Shown: positions 1-10,906 of the stretch, piece after piece
How positions within the stretch are numbered: the stretch's first letter is position 1
Layout: each line of letters opens with the position of its first letter
Assembly (NCBI RefSeq): GCF_004379255.2
Contig: NC_056049.1
Span: forward strand, 13,128,063 to 13,192,062
Direction of reading: 5' to 3'
DNA: 64,000 nt
From: Salvia splendens
Lineage: Eukaryota; Streptophyta; Magnoliopsida; Lamiales; Lamiaceae
Translations under genes and position numbers: made by a program
The notes under the pieces: model-generated
Database searches by the model: none
What the model was told of the DNA's origin: nothing
The model's input: only the letters and a program-made list of their open reading frames with translations

Positions 1-44
1 CATGTCATCCGTTTTGTCCGCACGCTTCCGCTGCCAGCCCTTCA
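1..44 (+). repeat. 3' end of the C1 5' LTR (cut by window start)
   Basis: These bases match the last part of the C3 5' LTR (ending at 57735), including the stretch GCACGCTTCCGCTGCCAGCC and the terminal TTCA. The expected primer-binding site does not follow; pol-derived sequence begins at 45. Confidence 0.85.
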
Positions 45-2318
45 ACGTGATCGAGAGATCGAAGTCCAGCTGGGCGACGCTACAAAAGTGGTGGCCGTTG
101 CAGTGGGAGACATTTATTTGCGTTTAGTAGTGATAGATTTTTGATTTTGAAGAACGTTTTGTTAATACCTTCTTTTAAAAGAAATTTAATTTCAGTTTCT
201 AAATTGGTTTTTGATAGATATTCGATTTCTTTGAATGACAATTGTGTTATTAAGAAAGATGGTACTTATATCTATCGTGGTATCATGGAAAACAATCTGT
301 ACACAATCACATCCACACAATTTAACAATCACAAATTAGAACTCTATACAATATCGAAAATTTCAAAGAAATGAAAGGAACCTTCATGTTCAATGAACAA
401 AACGTACTTATGGCACCTTAGACTTGGTCATGTCAATGAAAGGAGGATCCATTCTCTTGTTCAACAAGATCTTACTCCATCCGTCCCGCACTACTCGCAC
501 TTATTTCCTTTTTGGGCGTCCCAAGTTACTTGCACTCTTTCCATTTTTAGTAAAAATTTTTACCTACAGCCGTAATTTTTGACTTTCCTATAAACTCATT
601 CCTTAATCTCCGTGCCGAAAAGGAAAGGGGCGAGTAGCCCGGGACGGAGGGAGTATTAAAGATCTAGAGGAGGAACCTTTTCATAAGTGTGAGTCATGTT
701 TAGAAGGCAAGATTACCAAGAGGCCTTTTCAGGCTAAGGGCAATAGGGCCAAGGAAATACTTGAGCTCGTTCATTCCGATGTATGTGGACCAATGTCTAC
801 TGAGGCAAGAGGTGGTTTTCGATATTTCATCACATTTATTGATGACTTCTCAGAAATTGGATACATCTATTTGATGCGCCACAAGTCAGAGTCTTTTGAC
901 AAGTTGAAGGACTTTAAGACTCTTGTGGAGAAGTATCATGGTAAGAGTATCAAAAGCCTATGATCTGATCGTGGAGGCGAGTACCTCGGTGCTGAGTTTT
1001 TGGACTACTTGTAGGAGTCGGGAATTGAATCCCAACTGACTGCGCCGGGCACGCCCCAACAGAACGGCGTGGCTGAAAAAAGGAATAGGACCTTGTTGAA
1101 CATGGTCCGGTCGATGATGAGTTATGCACGGTTACCTACTTCGTCTTGGGGACATGCCTTGCTTTCTGCAAGTCACATTTTAGACAATTTACAATCAAAA
1201 TCCGTACCTACTACTCCTTATGAGTTGTGGACTGGGCGTACGCCCAATCTAGCACATCTCAAGATTTGGGGTTGTCCGGCTCATGTATTGGAAAAGAATC
1301 CAAGTAAGCTAGGATCATGGACGGAGGTATGCTTGTTTATAGGGTACCCTAGAGGAACGAAAGCATATGAATTCTTTAGTCTCCAAGACAAGAATGTCAT
1401 TGTGAGTACTCATGCGACATTTTTATAAGAAGACTATGTAATGTTCATAAACCCAGCAGTGAAGTAGCTCTTGATGAGCTAATTTCTGTCATAAGTTCCA
1501 TTAACCAAGAACAAGTACCAAGTGTACAAACAATTCCATAAACTTCAACTTCTACTCCAAGTATTGTAGTGCCGCGCCGCAGTGGGAGGGTATCTTACGA
1601 GCCCGATAGATACGTTGGTTTGGGGGAATCTATCGATCACTCCCTGGACGGCAATGTATTGGATCCCTGGAACTTTGCGGAGGCGCTGGCAGATGTCGAT
1701 CATTGCGAATGGGTGAAAGCAATGGATTCGGAACTACAATCTATGATAGACAAAGACGTCTACGATTTATCCGTCCTACCCGAATGCTGTACTGCCATTG
1801 GGAGCAAGTGGATATATAAACGTAAACGTGGACCCGATGGACGAGTTAAAGTCTTCCAGACAAGACTAGTGGCCAAGGGGTATACCCAAAAGGAAGGTGT
1901 CGATTATGACAAGACTTTCTCCCCAGTGGCCATGCTCAAATCGATCTGGATACTGTTGTCTATAGCAGCTTATATGGATTGGGATGTATGGCAGATGGAC
2001 GTTAAGACTGCGTTTCTAAACGGCGGTCTTGAGGAGACCGTCTACATGAAACAACCAGAGGGATATGCCATAAAGGGAAAAGAACACGTGGTTTGAATGC
2101 TTAAGAAGACCATTTATGGCCTTAAGCAAGCATCTAGATCGTGGAACCAGTGTTTCGATCAAACTGTTCGCATGTTTGGATTCAAAAAATGCCCAAATGA
2201 AAGCTGCGTGTATAAGAAAGTTAAAAAGGGAAATGTTGTATTCTTAGTTCTATATGTAGATAACATTCTTCTAATTGGAAACAATAAAAAGATGTTGTCA
2301 TCAGTACGAACATGGTTG
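45..2318 (+). pseudogene. C1 pol remnant: protease tail, integrase, N-terminal RT
   Basis: This is the broken first part of a copia pol. After the deletion junction, translated pieces match C3 in order: the region after the protease (141-374), the integrase zinc finger with HLRLGH (393-470), the integrase core (660-1430, with GTPQQNG just before 1069), the integrase-RT linker, and RT from the WVKAMDSELQSMI block (about 1710) onward. The MITE at 475-653 splits the zinc finger. Stops occur at several sites, including a TGA where C3 has CGA near 961 and a TGG-to-TGA change at 2094. The RT catalytic box reads YVDN instead of YVDD near 2252-2263, so polymerase activity would be lost even without the stops. 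Confidence 0.9.
475..653. mobile_element. Stowaway-like MITE (Tc1/mariner type), 179 bp
   Basis: The insert is flanked by TA on both sides (473-474 and 654-655), the Tc1/mariner target duplication. Its ends form terminal inverted repeats: the left begins CTCCATCCGTCCCG and the right end reversed begins CTCCCTCCGTCCCG, with about 21 of 24 bases pairing. CTCCCTCCGTCCC is the classic terminus of plant Stowaway MITEs. It has no ORF and is inserted into the integrase zinc-finger region of C1; removing it plus one TA realigns C1 with C2 and C3. Confidence 0.9.
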
Positions 2319-2323
2319 TCAAA

Positions 2324-3827
2324 TGATGTGTAAATTTTCGAGTTCAATAATCAAGTGCAAGATCACACAAGTTTAATAAAAATAACTCTAATATTACAAT
2401 GATACTGCAAGAATACAGCGTCGAATGTAGTACTTCGAGTGTCGAACCACAGAGAGGCGTTTGATTATTTAACAAGAATTGACAAGATTAATAAACTAAA
2501 TTTAAGAACTAAAATACGAAAATGGAGAAACTCAAGAGATATAGAACATTGCTCCCCAACAACATTCGGATGAATCACTAATGTATTGATTCTATATTCA
2601 AATTCATAAGCTATTGAGAACGATGATCACTTTTACACTCTAAAAGTATTGAACATACTTAAAGAATTATAGTACTAATGCTAGCTGAACACATAGCTAA
2701 AAGTACCTACTCATTAGACTATTATTCCCGCGAAAGCGCAGTAAATACTAGACTAACTTCTCAAAACAACAATTATTATGGTTAGCTGAACACTTAACAC
2801 ATAAACATCTTCTCATCAAACTAAACTCTCACGGATGCGTAGTAAGTAATAATTCAACTCCAAAGACTCTTTTACATCAATATTCACTTATGCATTTATC
2901 TCTGAACAAGGTAAAATTCATAAGTTCTTCATCTATGTTATCATCCAATTTTCAAGTTGAAGAGACATTAGAAAGAGGCAAATAATATACTACATTAGAT
3001 GCATCATAACATAGCATATATAAAATGCAAACCATAGACGAAAACCAAAGCAAATGATTAAATATAGAATCTCTACAATTAATTCATCCTACTAGTATTA
3101 GGAGCAATGAAGAAAAACTAGCCACACATGCTAAAGAAGAAAAACCGTAAGACTAATGGTGTTCTCCGATAGCCGGCGGTAGTCCGTCTCCGAGATGGTG
3201 AAGATTGGATACCAGATCCTCCTCCTTTCTTCCTCTTCTTCTCCCTTCTTTTCTCTCCAATCTTTTCTCCCTAATTTCTCTGTAACCCACGTCCTCGAAG
3301 CAGCCCCTTTCTTTATCCAAAAAACACTCTTAAAAACTTCCCCCTAAAAACTTCCAAAAACTACCGAGTTGCAGTTACAAATGAACCACCCGGTAGGGTG
3401 GATTTTGAAACTGAACAAATCACCCGGCCAGGTGATAGGAATTTCATCTCTGGACTCTTTATGCTCTACGCTTCTCACCCGACCGGGTGATTTGTTGGTG
3501 TAAAATTCACCCGGGCGGGTGGTTTCCACTGGAGTGTCCACGCCAAGAAGAAGCGGCCCGGGCGGGTGGTGCGTTGGCTGCTCGATAGGGTGGTTGCTGC
3601 TGCTGTGTTTGGAACTATTAATCAGTGCGCGCCAATTGTTCGATGAAATGCTTCAAAGAGGATTCTGTACTTGTATTTTGATTAGCACACCAAGTGTTTG
3701 ATGAAATGTCTGAGTGTATCAGCCCCTATTACTTGAACTACAATGAAAGCCACAATTTAATGAGTCATAACTTGTATAAAAGTATGAAGAACGAAGGAGA
3801 AAAAAAATGGAAAAATGCTTCGCATCA
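2324..3827. mobile_element. Solo LTR of an unidentified LTR retrotransposon, 1504 bp
   Basis: The RT gene of C1 is interrupted here. The insert is bounded by a perfect 5-bp duplication, TCAAA at 2319-2323 and 3828-3832, and starts TGATGTG and ends CGCATCA, i.e. the TG...CA inverted ends of an LTR. No primer site, coding domain or second LTR is present, so a solo LTR left by LTR-LTR recombination is the simplest reading. The CGAACCACAGAGAGGC stretch near 2438 recalls the wording of the minus-oriented gypsy LTRs elsewhere in the window, so it may be a reversed gypsy LTR. It contains a cluster of CACCCGG palindromes (3386-3570). Confidence 0.82.
3386..3570. repeat. Cluster of five CACCCGGN(2)GGGTG-type palindromes
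   Basis: Inside the solo LTR, near-palindromic 16-mers occur at 3386-3401, 3420-3435, 3475-3490, 3507-3522 and 3553-3570, all variants of TCACCCGGCCGGGTGA. A weaker sixth remnant lies near 3583-3596. Spacing is irregular (about 34, 55, 32 and 46 bp) and the intervening bases are unrelated, so this is not a simple tandem array. Confidence 0.75.
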
Positions 3828-3832
3828 TCAAA

Positions 3833-4730
3833 CCAGTTTGAGATGACGGATATGGGAGACGCGGGACACATCCTCGGTATCAAGGTTCTTCGGAATCGAG
3901 ATAAGAAGATGTTGTGCTTATCTCAAGAATCTTACATCGACACAGTACTTAGCCGTTTTAGCATGCAAGATGCCAAGAAAGGTTTCTTACCTTTCAAACA
4001 TGGCATCCATCTATCTCAAGAGATGTGCCCCAAAATGCCGTCTGAGATACAAGTTATGAGAAGGATTCCATATGCTTCGGCAGTTGGAAGTCTCATGTAT
4101 GCTATGCTTTGTACGAGACCTGATATTTGCTTTGTTGTTGGCATGGTAGCAAGATACTAGTAGAATCCAGACCAAGGACATTGGACTGCCGTAAAAAACA
4201 TACTCAAGTACCTTAAACGGACTAAGGACTATCTTCTAGTTTACAATGCAGCCGAGCTCTATCCTTTAGGTTATACTGACTCAGACTTTCAGGCTGATCA
4301 GGAGTCGAGAAAATCTACTTCAGGATATGTGTTCACCTTAGGAGGTGGATGCATCGCGGACTCGACCATGGAAGCCGAGTATGTAGCCGCTTCCGAGGCT
4401 GAAAAAGAGGCAGTATGGCTCAAAAACTTCCTTATGGACTTAGGTGTGGTTTCGAATCTGCCCAAGAGCATCACTGTTTATTGTGACAACTCTGGCACTG
4501 TGGCAAACTCGAAAGAACCAAGAACTCACAAAGCGAGCAAACACATAGAGCGGAAGTATCATATCATTAGAGATATAGTGCAGAGAGGAGACATACAAGT
4601 GGTCAAGATTGCGTCAGAGAACAACCTGGCAGATCCTTTTGCAAAGGCATTGGCGGTGAAACCGTTCGAATACCACGTTAAAGGGATGGGGGTTCGACTC
4701 ATTCAAGACCTCAACTCGCTTTCAGTATAA
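3833..4730 (+). pseudogene. C1 pol remnant: C-terminal RT and RNase H
   Basis: This resumes C1 pol after the solo LTR insertion. It matches C3 from the QFEMKDMGDAGHILGIKVL block through the RNase H end LIQDLNSLSV. A TAG stop at 4158-4160 replaces the glutamine codon of the VARYQSN block. Near 4349 about 30 bp that encode the KSVKQK segment in C3 are missing, in frame. The RNase H motifs STMEAEYVAASEA and YCDNSG are still readable. The coding part ends just before the polypurine tract that precedes the 3' LTR at 4809. Confidence 0.88.
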
Positions 4731-4808
4731 GTGGGAGAAATACATGACGTGTGCACTAAATACTACTTTTTGTGTACTCGAAAGCTGTTTTGAGTATAAG
4801 TGGGAGAT

Positions 4809-6234
4809 TGTTAGAGTTTGTATACTAGAAATCACCTTTCGAGTGATTGAATACTGAAAAACTCTATAAGCTATTTTCCAATAAATAAAACAGATTATTT
4901 TTGTCATAATTTTGTTATGTTTTACATTTAATGGTTGTTTATTGCATATTTAAATGTATAAGAACGTAACAAAGTCTAAGTCTTTGTTATAGTAGACCGG
5001 TTGTGGGCGTCGTCCAATTTAAGGTAACACGGTCAATTCTGAACAAAGAAAAAGCAGAATTTCACAACCCAGATAGGCCTAGACTACCTATCGTGAAAGG
5101 TTGTAATATCAGTCCGATGATTTCTAAGCCTTATTGAAATAAGATGACGTTGGTGTGGTATAGCACTGAATGGATCTAACAGCAAGACATGTCTTTATGC
5201 TATCTACTAAAAGACGAGGTCATGATAATTAATTTCTTAATCAATGTACGTTAGCATTGAGCATAGGATATTTAGTATATACTACTTTGACTTTCGTCAC
5301 CCGACTATCCAGGTATATTGGGTAGTGGTGATCATTATCTACCGGTGCTATGATTGCTATTACGTTGAATCGTGCGCGAGGAGAGTTTCGTTTGATAACA
5401 TCCACGAGAGGAGCTCGAAACAAGGTTTTATTATTCGGAACATAGCTAGTTGGAGTTTAATTACTCTATGAATAATAAATAAGAGTTTCTTGCTGAGTCC
5501 ACTCTCGGACATTAAAATATGTTAATTAATTAAGTCCATAGCAGACATTAATTAATTAATGGATGTTTCCATCTTAAGCACGGAAAATAAATTATTTACT
5601 TAAAAAGGAAACCCGGAATACTCGTAATTTCGGATTTGGAGAGGCATTGCAATATTACTTCTGTAGTGGCTGCTTGTAATATTCCAATATAAGCTTATAT
5701 TAAATTGTGGGTTCAATTTAATTAGTAAAAAGCTAATAATATGTGACTTAATATAAATAGGAGAATAAAGGAGAATAAAGGAGAAAGAAAGGGAGAACAA
5801 CGACAATACGAATAATAATTATTACTCAGAATTTTCGTCCCCCTCAAAGAGAGAGAGAGAGTTCAAAATTTGCCTCCTCCGTGAGCTGTGTTCTGTCTTC
5901 GTTATTCAAGTCCTAGTACGCTGGTGAGATTTTCCCACACAAATATCAGTGTACAGTCCGGGACACCAGTCAGATGATTCGAGGTCGAGTACTGAAGTTC
6001 TTCACGTGGAGACGGAGCAAGCCATCATCGATTCTTGATTGAATCAACGAGGTAAACTGGGTAATTCCGTAGTAAGCATGTTTTAGGGATTTAATATGCT
6101 AAAGCATGTTTTAATTCAAGTTATGAGCATGATACATGTGATAATTACGCGAATAGAATTTGTCTAAATAATATGCTAAATAGATCAAATTATGTGATCG
6201 GATTTTACGCACGCTTCCGCTGCCAACCCCTTCA
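4809..6234 (+). repeat. C1 3' LTR (1426 bp)
   Basis: It starts TGTTAGAGTTTGTATACTAG directly after the purine-rich tract AAGTGGGAGAT and ends CCAACCCCTTCA. It aligns along its length with the LTRs of C2 and C3. The TATA-like box TATAAATAG lies at 5752-5760, followed by a short duplication of GAGAATAAAG. Several small deletions set it apart from the younger copies. The next 45 bp (6235-6279) are anonymous spacer. Confidence 0.9.
5752..5760 (+). promoter_or_regulatory. TATA box of the C1 3' LTR
   Basis: TATAAATAG occurs at the same LTR position as in C3 (57282-57290) and in both C2 LTRs (reverse complement at 23687-23695 and 35979-35987). Conservation in all copies supports it as the core promoter of this copia family. 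Confidence 0.6.
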
Positions 6235-6279
6235 TGCCAATGTCGGTTGTCTCCAATATTGAAACGCATACATTATTGC

Positions 6280-9250
6280 TGTAGCACCCCGAAATTCTGG
6301 CGACTTTTTGCTCTCTTTAATGTGGTGGTTGAATTTGGAATTTCATTCATGGAATTTAATTTCTATGTGTTTGAGTTAACGATGTGAGTTTTAATTGTTG
6401 AAAGTTATGTGGATTAATGTACTATATTTTTCCAATGTGGAAAATTAATTGAATGGGATCATGCATTTTGTTCTAGCCATGTTATTTGGAATTTTCGACC
6501 TCTTCAAAGTATTGAAAATAATACTTTCTTTCTTAGATTTAATAAATTGTTTTGGGATATTTATCCAAATTAAATCCATACCAAATTATCCCTAATTTAT
6601 TCTACATGATTTTCGACCCTTAGCGTTTTCCTTGGAATTTTCAAAAATCCCCTATTAATTAGGAGGATGAATTATTTTTGTAGATTTAATTGGTACCTTG
6701 TTTAATTTCCCTTCTCGAATTTAAAATCCAATTAAATCTAACCATATGTTATCAAATCCGTCCATATCATATTTTAATTAGGATTTGATTATTTCCTTCT
6801 TTAAGGCCAATAAATTTTCGCCAATGTACCTATGATTTTCCTTGGGGAATTAATTTATTTGTTACTTATTTTGTGGGGGTCTTTTCCTACAAAAACAATT
6901 ACCAAATTTAAATCCTATTCCTATTTTATTGGAGGATTTAAATATTTCCTTGCTACTCCCTTAAAATACACGCCCCCTTTATTTCCTTCTTGGAGATTTC
7001 TTTTAATTTATCTTGTTACCTTATTTATGAAATACCCAATATCTTTTTACCAAATTTGTGAATATATTTCTCTCCAAGTAATGCCTAATTTTCGAAAATC
7101 CTCCTTCCCTCATACACGCCTATTTCTCATTTTAATTGTGAGATTTATTTATTGACCTCTATTTTATTCCTCCACAATTATTTTAATTAAGTGTGAGAAT
7201 AATTATTAAATAAATGCTAGAGAAACCCTAACCCTAGCACACAAAAAAAAAACGCCTCCCTCCCTTCTCCCTCTTTCCCACACGATTTTTCTTCTCCCTC
7301 CCACCCCTTCTCCACCAATTCTTTACCAATCCTTTCTTCTTGCATCAATTTGGAGTTGAAAATTCAAGATTCATCGAAGAATCGCATCAATTATCATTCC
7401 TACCGATTGTTTTTGAACAAGAAAGGTATATTTGAATTCTCTTTCTCATCCTTTCCATTGAATCCATGTTTCTTGAGATCATAGATCTAAAAATTATAGA
7501 TCTAAAAATTAATCGGTTGGGATTGATGTTTTGCTTGAGAAAGTATGTGGATATGCGTTTATGTATGTGTATGTGTGAGGTTGTGGATGATTCGTTGGTG
7601 AATGATATGTGAATATATGAGAACATGGTTGTGAGATCTTTTTGAAGCATGATTATGTGTTGGAAGCATGAATATATGTGTTTGGATGAATGATAGATAA
7701 ACCCTAATTCGAATTTGTGAAGAATGAAACTGTGGTGTTCGGACAGTAGATTCCGACGTGTGTTTAACCGACCAAACGATCTTATTTTGGCACAAATTTT
7801 TAACTGAGTAAATTTGAGATGTATTCTGTGTTGTGTATAAATTTCAGCCTCTTTTGACGAAAGATGAAGTTTTAATGAATTTTTGAAGTTAACTGCGCGG
7901 TTCTGTCAGAATTTATATTCTCGTCCAGTGAGTTTCATTTTTGATTTGACCGACCTAAAGAGGTGATTTTGATGTGAAATTTTAATTGGATGATCTTTGA
8001 TGTGTCTACTGTGTTGTGGTAAAATTTCAGCCCCAATGGATGTCAGATGGATTTTTAATGATTTTTACAAAACGACTGCGCAGTTCTGCCAGATTTCTGT
8101 CATGTTAAAATAATATTTGTTGTCAAGTTTGAATGAATTACATGAGGCATGGGTGATTAAGGAACGTATCTTATGGCGTGGTTATGTGTTATACGTTGAG
8201 GTATACTATGGTGTGTTTCCTTATGTTGGTGAACGTTTGGGATGGATAATTTAAGAAAATAATGAAAGGAACGATAGGACATGCATGATAAATTGTATTG
8301 AAGGAAGGCTGATTGTGTTGTGGTGTTGACAAGGGTTGTTGTGCGTACGTGAGCACAAGGAACGAGGGTTGCTTTTGAGTTGTGATTGTGTGGTGTAAGC
8401 AAGCGAGGTGGGCTTTCTTTTACTAAAACTCTTTTATGTTTCGAAATATGATTGTGGAGCTTTAAGGGTGGTTTAAAGTGTTATGTCATGCCATGATTGT
8501 TTTAATGTTGAGATTGTTGCTTGATGCCTAATTCGTCTGAGTTTACTCCGTTAGGCTATCAATTGTGTGTGAAACGAATTCGGGTCTGATTAGGGCCTTA
8601 AACCCTATCAGGCTGTGTACACTGGTGGGATCGGGAGCCGTCCTTGCTAGTCGGCCAGTCTCGTGGGCGAATAGTGTGGCCACACTTTCGTCGCACTGTG
8701 GAAAGATGATATGATTGTTGGATTGTTGAGAAAGTGGGGGAGATTGTTTGCCTGGCCAGGCTGTGAAACTGTTTTTGTGATACTAGATGATATTTCTTTT
8801 TAAATGTAAAACTCGAATTCACTATTGTATGGATGACATAACTTGTATAAAATGTTTTTGGCATGAGTCCACTGAGTGCATTAAGTACTCAGCCCTGCAT
8901 TTCTTTTTAAAAATGTGCAGGTTGAGCGGGATATTGCGGCGGATGTTGAGTCGAGCCTTAAGGAATTCGGAGGCGTCGTGTCTTCATACATGGGCGTCGT
9001 CTTATGACTCTCCCTAGATACCTGTTTTCCGCTGCCTTGTCTTGAACTGTTTTGATAAAGTCTTTCGTTTTACTTTACACTTTTTTTACGATACCAATTA
9101 CCTTGAGACTTTAATCCGCTGCTTAACTTTTTGATAAACTAAATATTTCTTTTGGAAGTTAATTGAGTGTTGTTCAATGTCGTCTTTTATTGTTTCCCCA
9201 TAGTCACGATTTCCCCGTCTTCGCTATCCTTACTAAGGGTGGTCGTGACA
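6280..9250 (+). mobile_element. Solo LTR of the G3 chromovirus family (2971 bp)
   Basis: It starts TGTAGCACCCCGAAATTCTG and ends GGTCGTGACA, matching in reverse complement the outer ends of the G3 LTR (46299-49721). Internal blocks also match: the TCTCC-rich leader near 7260-7340, the AGGGTTTAAGGCC block near 8600 and the GTCCACTGAGTGC stretch near 8868. Flanks are ATTGC on the left and GTTGC on the right, a 4/5 match consistent with a worn target duplication. There is no internal region, so this is a solo LTR, diverged from G3. It carries two units of the roughly 185-bp internal repeat. Confidence 0.85.
7891..8092 (+). repeat. Two units of the ~183-bp LTR-internal repeat
   Basis: The stretch AACTGCGCGGTTCTG at 7891 recurs as GACTGCGCAGTTCTG at 8074, 183 bp later, with related sequence between. 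A more diverged unit may precede at about 7740. The same repeat, reversed, occurs three times in the G3 LTR. Confidence 0.6.
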
Positions 9251-9399
9251 GTTGCGCTCCTTGCTCTCCTCAAGTAGCTTGAAAAAAAATTTAAAAGAAA
9301 AATAAAATTAAATAATATTACAATCTAAATTAGTATTATCAACCATTCTGCAATATCAGCTTAAAGCAATAATATTCCCCGGCAGCGGCGCCAAAAACT
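9251..9399 (-). other. Leader of minus-strand gypsy element G5 (fragment)
   Basis: AT-rich sequence between the solo LTR and the G5 primer site, without an ORF. Its place directly inside a primer-binding site marks it as retrotransposon leader. The rest of G5's internal region is absent. Confidence 0.45.
9377..9393 (-). promoter_or_regulatory. tRNA-Asp primer-binding site of G5
   Basis: The plus strand reads CCCCGGCAGCGGCGCCA, one mismatch from the 3' end of plant tRNA-Asp (CCCCGGCAACGGCGCCA). A minus-strand element would use its complement as primer site, with its 5' LTR to the right, as is seen. Confidence 0.75.
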
Positions 9400-9638
9400 T
9401 GATGCACTATTTTTTTTAGCACTACAACTACTTGCAAGTATACAAGGTAGAAATAGTATAGCTAAAGGTAAGTACCAGGATATCGAACAGAGGGAATATA
9501 ATTGCAACTGGCTAATATGTACTAAGTGTCAAATACTATCTAGAAAAACAAGAGTTTTGGAGATTTTTGAAAATAAAACAAGTAAACAACTAATTGCAAA
9601 TAAATCACAAGGATAAATATATGAGAGATAAGGGAATT
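9400..9638 (-). repeat. G5 5' LTR, fragment interrupted by a CACTA end
   Basis: The LTR begins TGATGCAC at 9400, seven bases beyond the tRNA-Asp primer site. It does not match the G1, G2 or G4 LTRs closely, so G5 is a separate gypsy family. It is cut at 9638 by the CACTA terminus and no continuation is seen in the window. Confidence 0.65.
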
Positions 9639-10809
9639 CACTACTAGAAAAATAGCTTCTTACTACACTTTTTTTTACCACACTTTATAAAAAATGCCAG
9701 TATAGATATACAATCAATACACTAGCTTTTCACTACACGTCTATTATATCCTTTAACTACACCTCAAAATAAATGGCATATGGAATCTCATTTGCTGGCA
9801 CTTCTATTAGAATCGAAACTTGACATGTACACGTAGGATTTTAGTAATTAAAGTAATTTAAACAAGAGGAAGAGGAAAAGGAAAAGGAACAGGAACATGA
9901 AATAAAGCAAATAGAAATGGGAAAATGGAGGAACTAACTTTCTTCTGCAACTTCCGCATGACTGACTCCTAAACCTTCTCACTTTTAACTCACACACATA
10001 CACACACCGTGACACACGCACACATACAACCCTCCGCTGTCACACCACTCCTCCGGCAACCACCTCCCTCAGCCGAACGTGGCATCCCCTCCTTGTCTCC
10101 CTCTCTGTCTCAACATCTCTCTCCCTCTGCATGTCCAGACATACATTTCATCTCTCTATACATCGGTTGTACGGCTGATTCCGCTGCCGCCGAAATCCAG
10201 AATCTCTATGATATTCATGACAATCTTCTATGTAAGTAACCTTCCACATCTCTTGTTCATCCAATTTCAGATTCAGATTTGAAGTTAGGGTTTGTATTTA
10301 AGTTCTTCCCCAATTCAAAATGTAGCAAAACTAGGTGGAAATCCCACATTTCTTTAGATGGTTTAAAAATTAAGCCTAATTTGTGAAGTGACTAGAATGA
10401 AATTGTTGAGCTTGGTGGGTGAAGGTAGAGACGAAGTAGAGTTTTTCAATAGAGCTTAAGAATTGGTGTTGCTACTTTAATTAGCTTTAGATTTTGGAAT
10501 ATAAAAATTCATCTGTTCTTGTTAGAGGTAGTCTAACCGCAAAGGTGACTTGACTGCCAAATTCTATAATGGCAAGACGAAGCTGGTGTGAGAGTTTCTT
10601 GATGGGCTACCAAAGAGCAAAATAGAATTTTCTTAGTCTGATATCAATGCTACTGAGGCTGTAACGAACCCAAATCAACCCAGATTTCCTCATGTTGAGG
10701 TTTCATTTTTTGTATATTTCATCTTTATTGGCTTTGTAATTTATTTATCTTGACTAGTTGAACTTATATGCATTTTTTTGCTCCAACATTTAATCTTGTA
10801 TAAACAGCG
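9639..10809. mobile_element. CACTA (En/Spm-like) transposon, left-end fragment
   Basis: CACTACTAGAAAAATAGC at 9639 is the characteristic terminal inverted repeat of plant CACTA elements. Short subterminal repeats follow (ACTACAC near 9662, 9732 and 9757), as is usual for the family. Further in, 9960-10240 looks like a transcribed leader: pyrimidine-rich sequence, then TATGTAAGTAACC, which reads as a 5' splice donor near 10231. No transposase domain and no matching right terminus were found, so the remainder was probably cut off when the G4-type LTR arrived at 10810. The inner boundary is inferred. The short ORFs at 10009-10282 overlap in two frames and are not supported as genes. Confidence 0.6.
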
Positions 10810-10906
10810 TGATAAGGCTCATTTCATGCATCGGTTTAAGGGTGAAATACATGCTACTTGATCGGTTTATCGCGCAGAACAAGTGTTAAATGTGCAGAAA
10901 TACCAC
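10810..10906 (+). repeat. First 97 bp of a G4-type LTR, cut by G1
   Basis: From TGATAAGGCTCATTTCATGC onward these bases match the start of the G4 3' LTR at 54838 (shared stretches include CTACTTGATCGGTT and GTGTTAAA). The match stops exactly where the G1 LTR begins. This may be the 5' LTR of G4 itself, with G1 inserted in it; the missing remainder would have been lost in the deletion at 39058/39060. Confidence 0.8.

Larger units (their letters stand above)
1..6234 (+). mobile_element. Ty1/copia element C1, degenerate and internally deleted
   Basis: C1 belongs to the same family as C2 (23239-36997) and C3 (56472-64000). Only the last 44 bases of its 5' LTR lie in the window; the 3' LTR (4809-6234) is complete. 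The primer site, leader, gag and early protease are missing: LTR sequence ending at 44 runs straight into sequence that aligns with C3 near 60650. Two later insertions interrupt it, a MITE at 475-653 and a solo LTR at 2324-3827. Many stops and small indels make it non-functional, and it looks like the most decayed of the three copia copies. Confidence 0.9.

Noticed and set aside
6832..7155. 107-residue plus-strand ORF in the solo LTR
   Set aside because: AT-rich U3 sequence of an LTR; hydrophobic low-complexity product and no counterpart in the G3 LTR.
9377..9393. Possible tRNA-Asp gene end (also at 29779 and 37568)
   Set aside because: Only the last 17 bases of tRNA-Asp match and no acceptor, D or anticodon arm precedes them; the placement next to LTR ends shows primer-binding sites.
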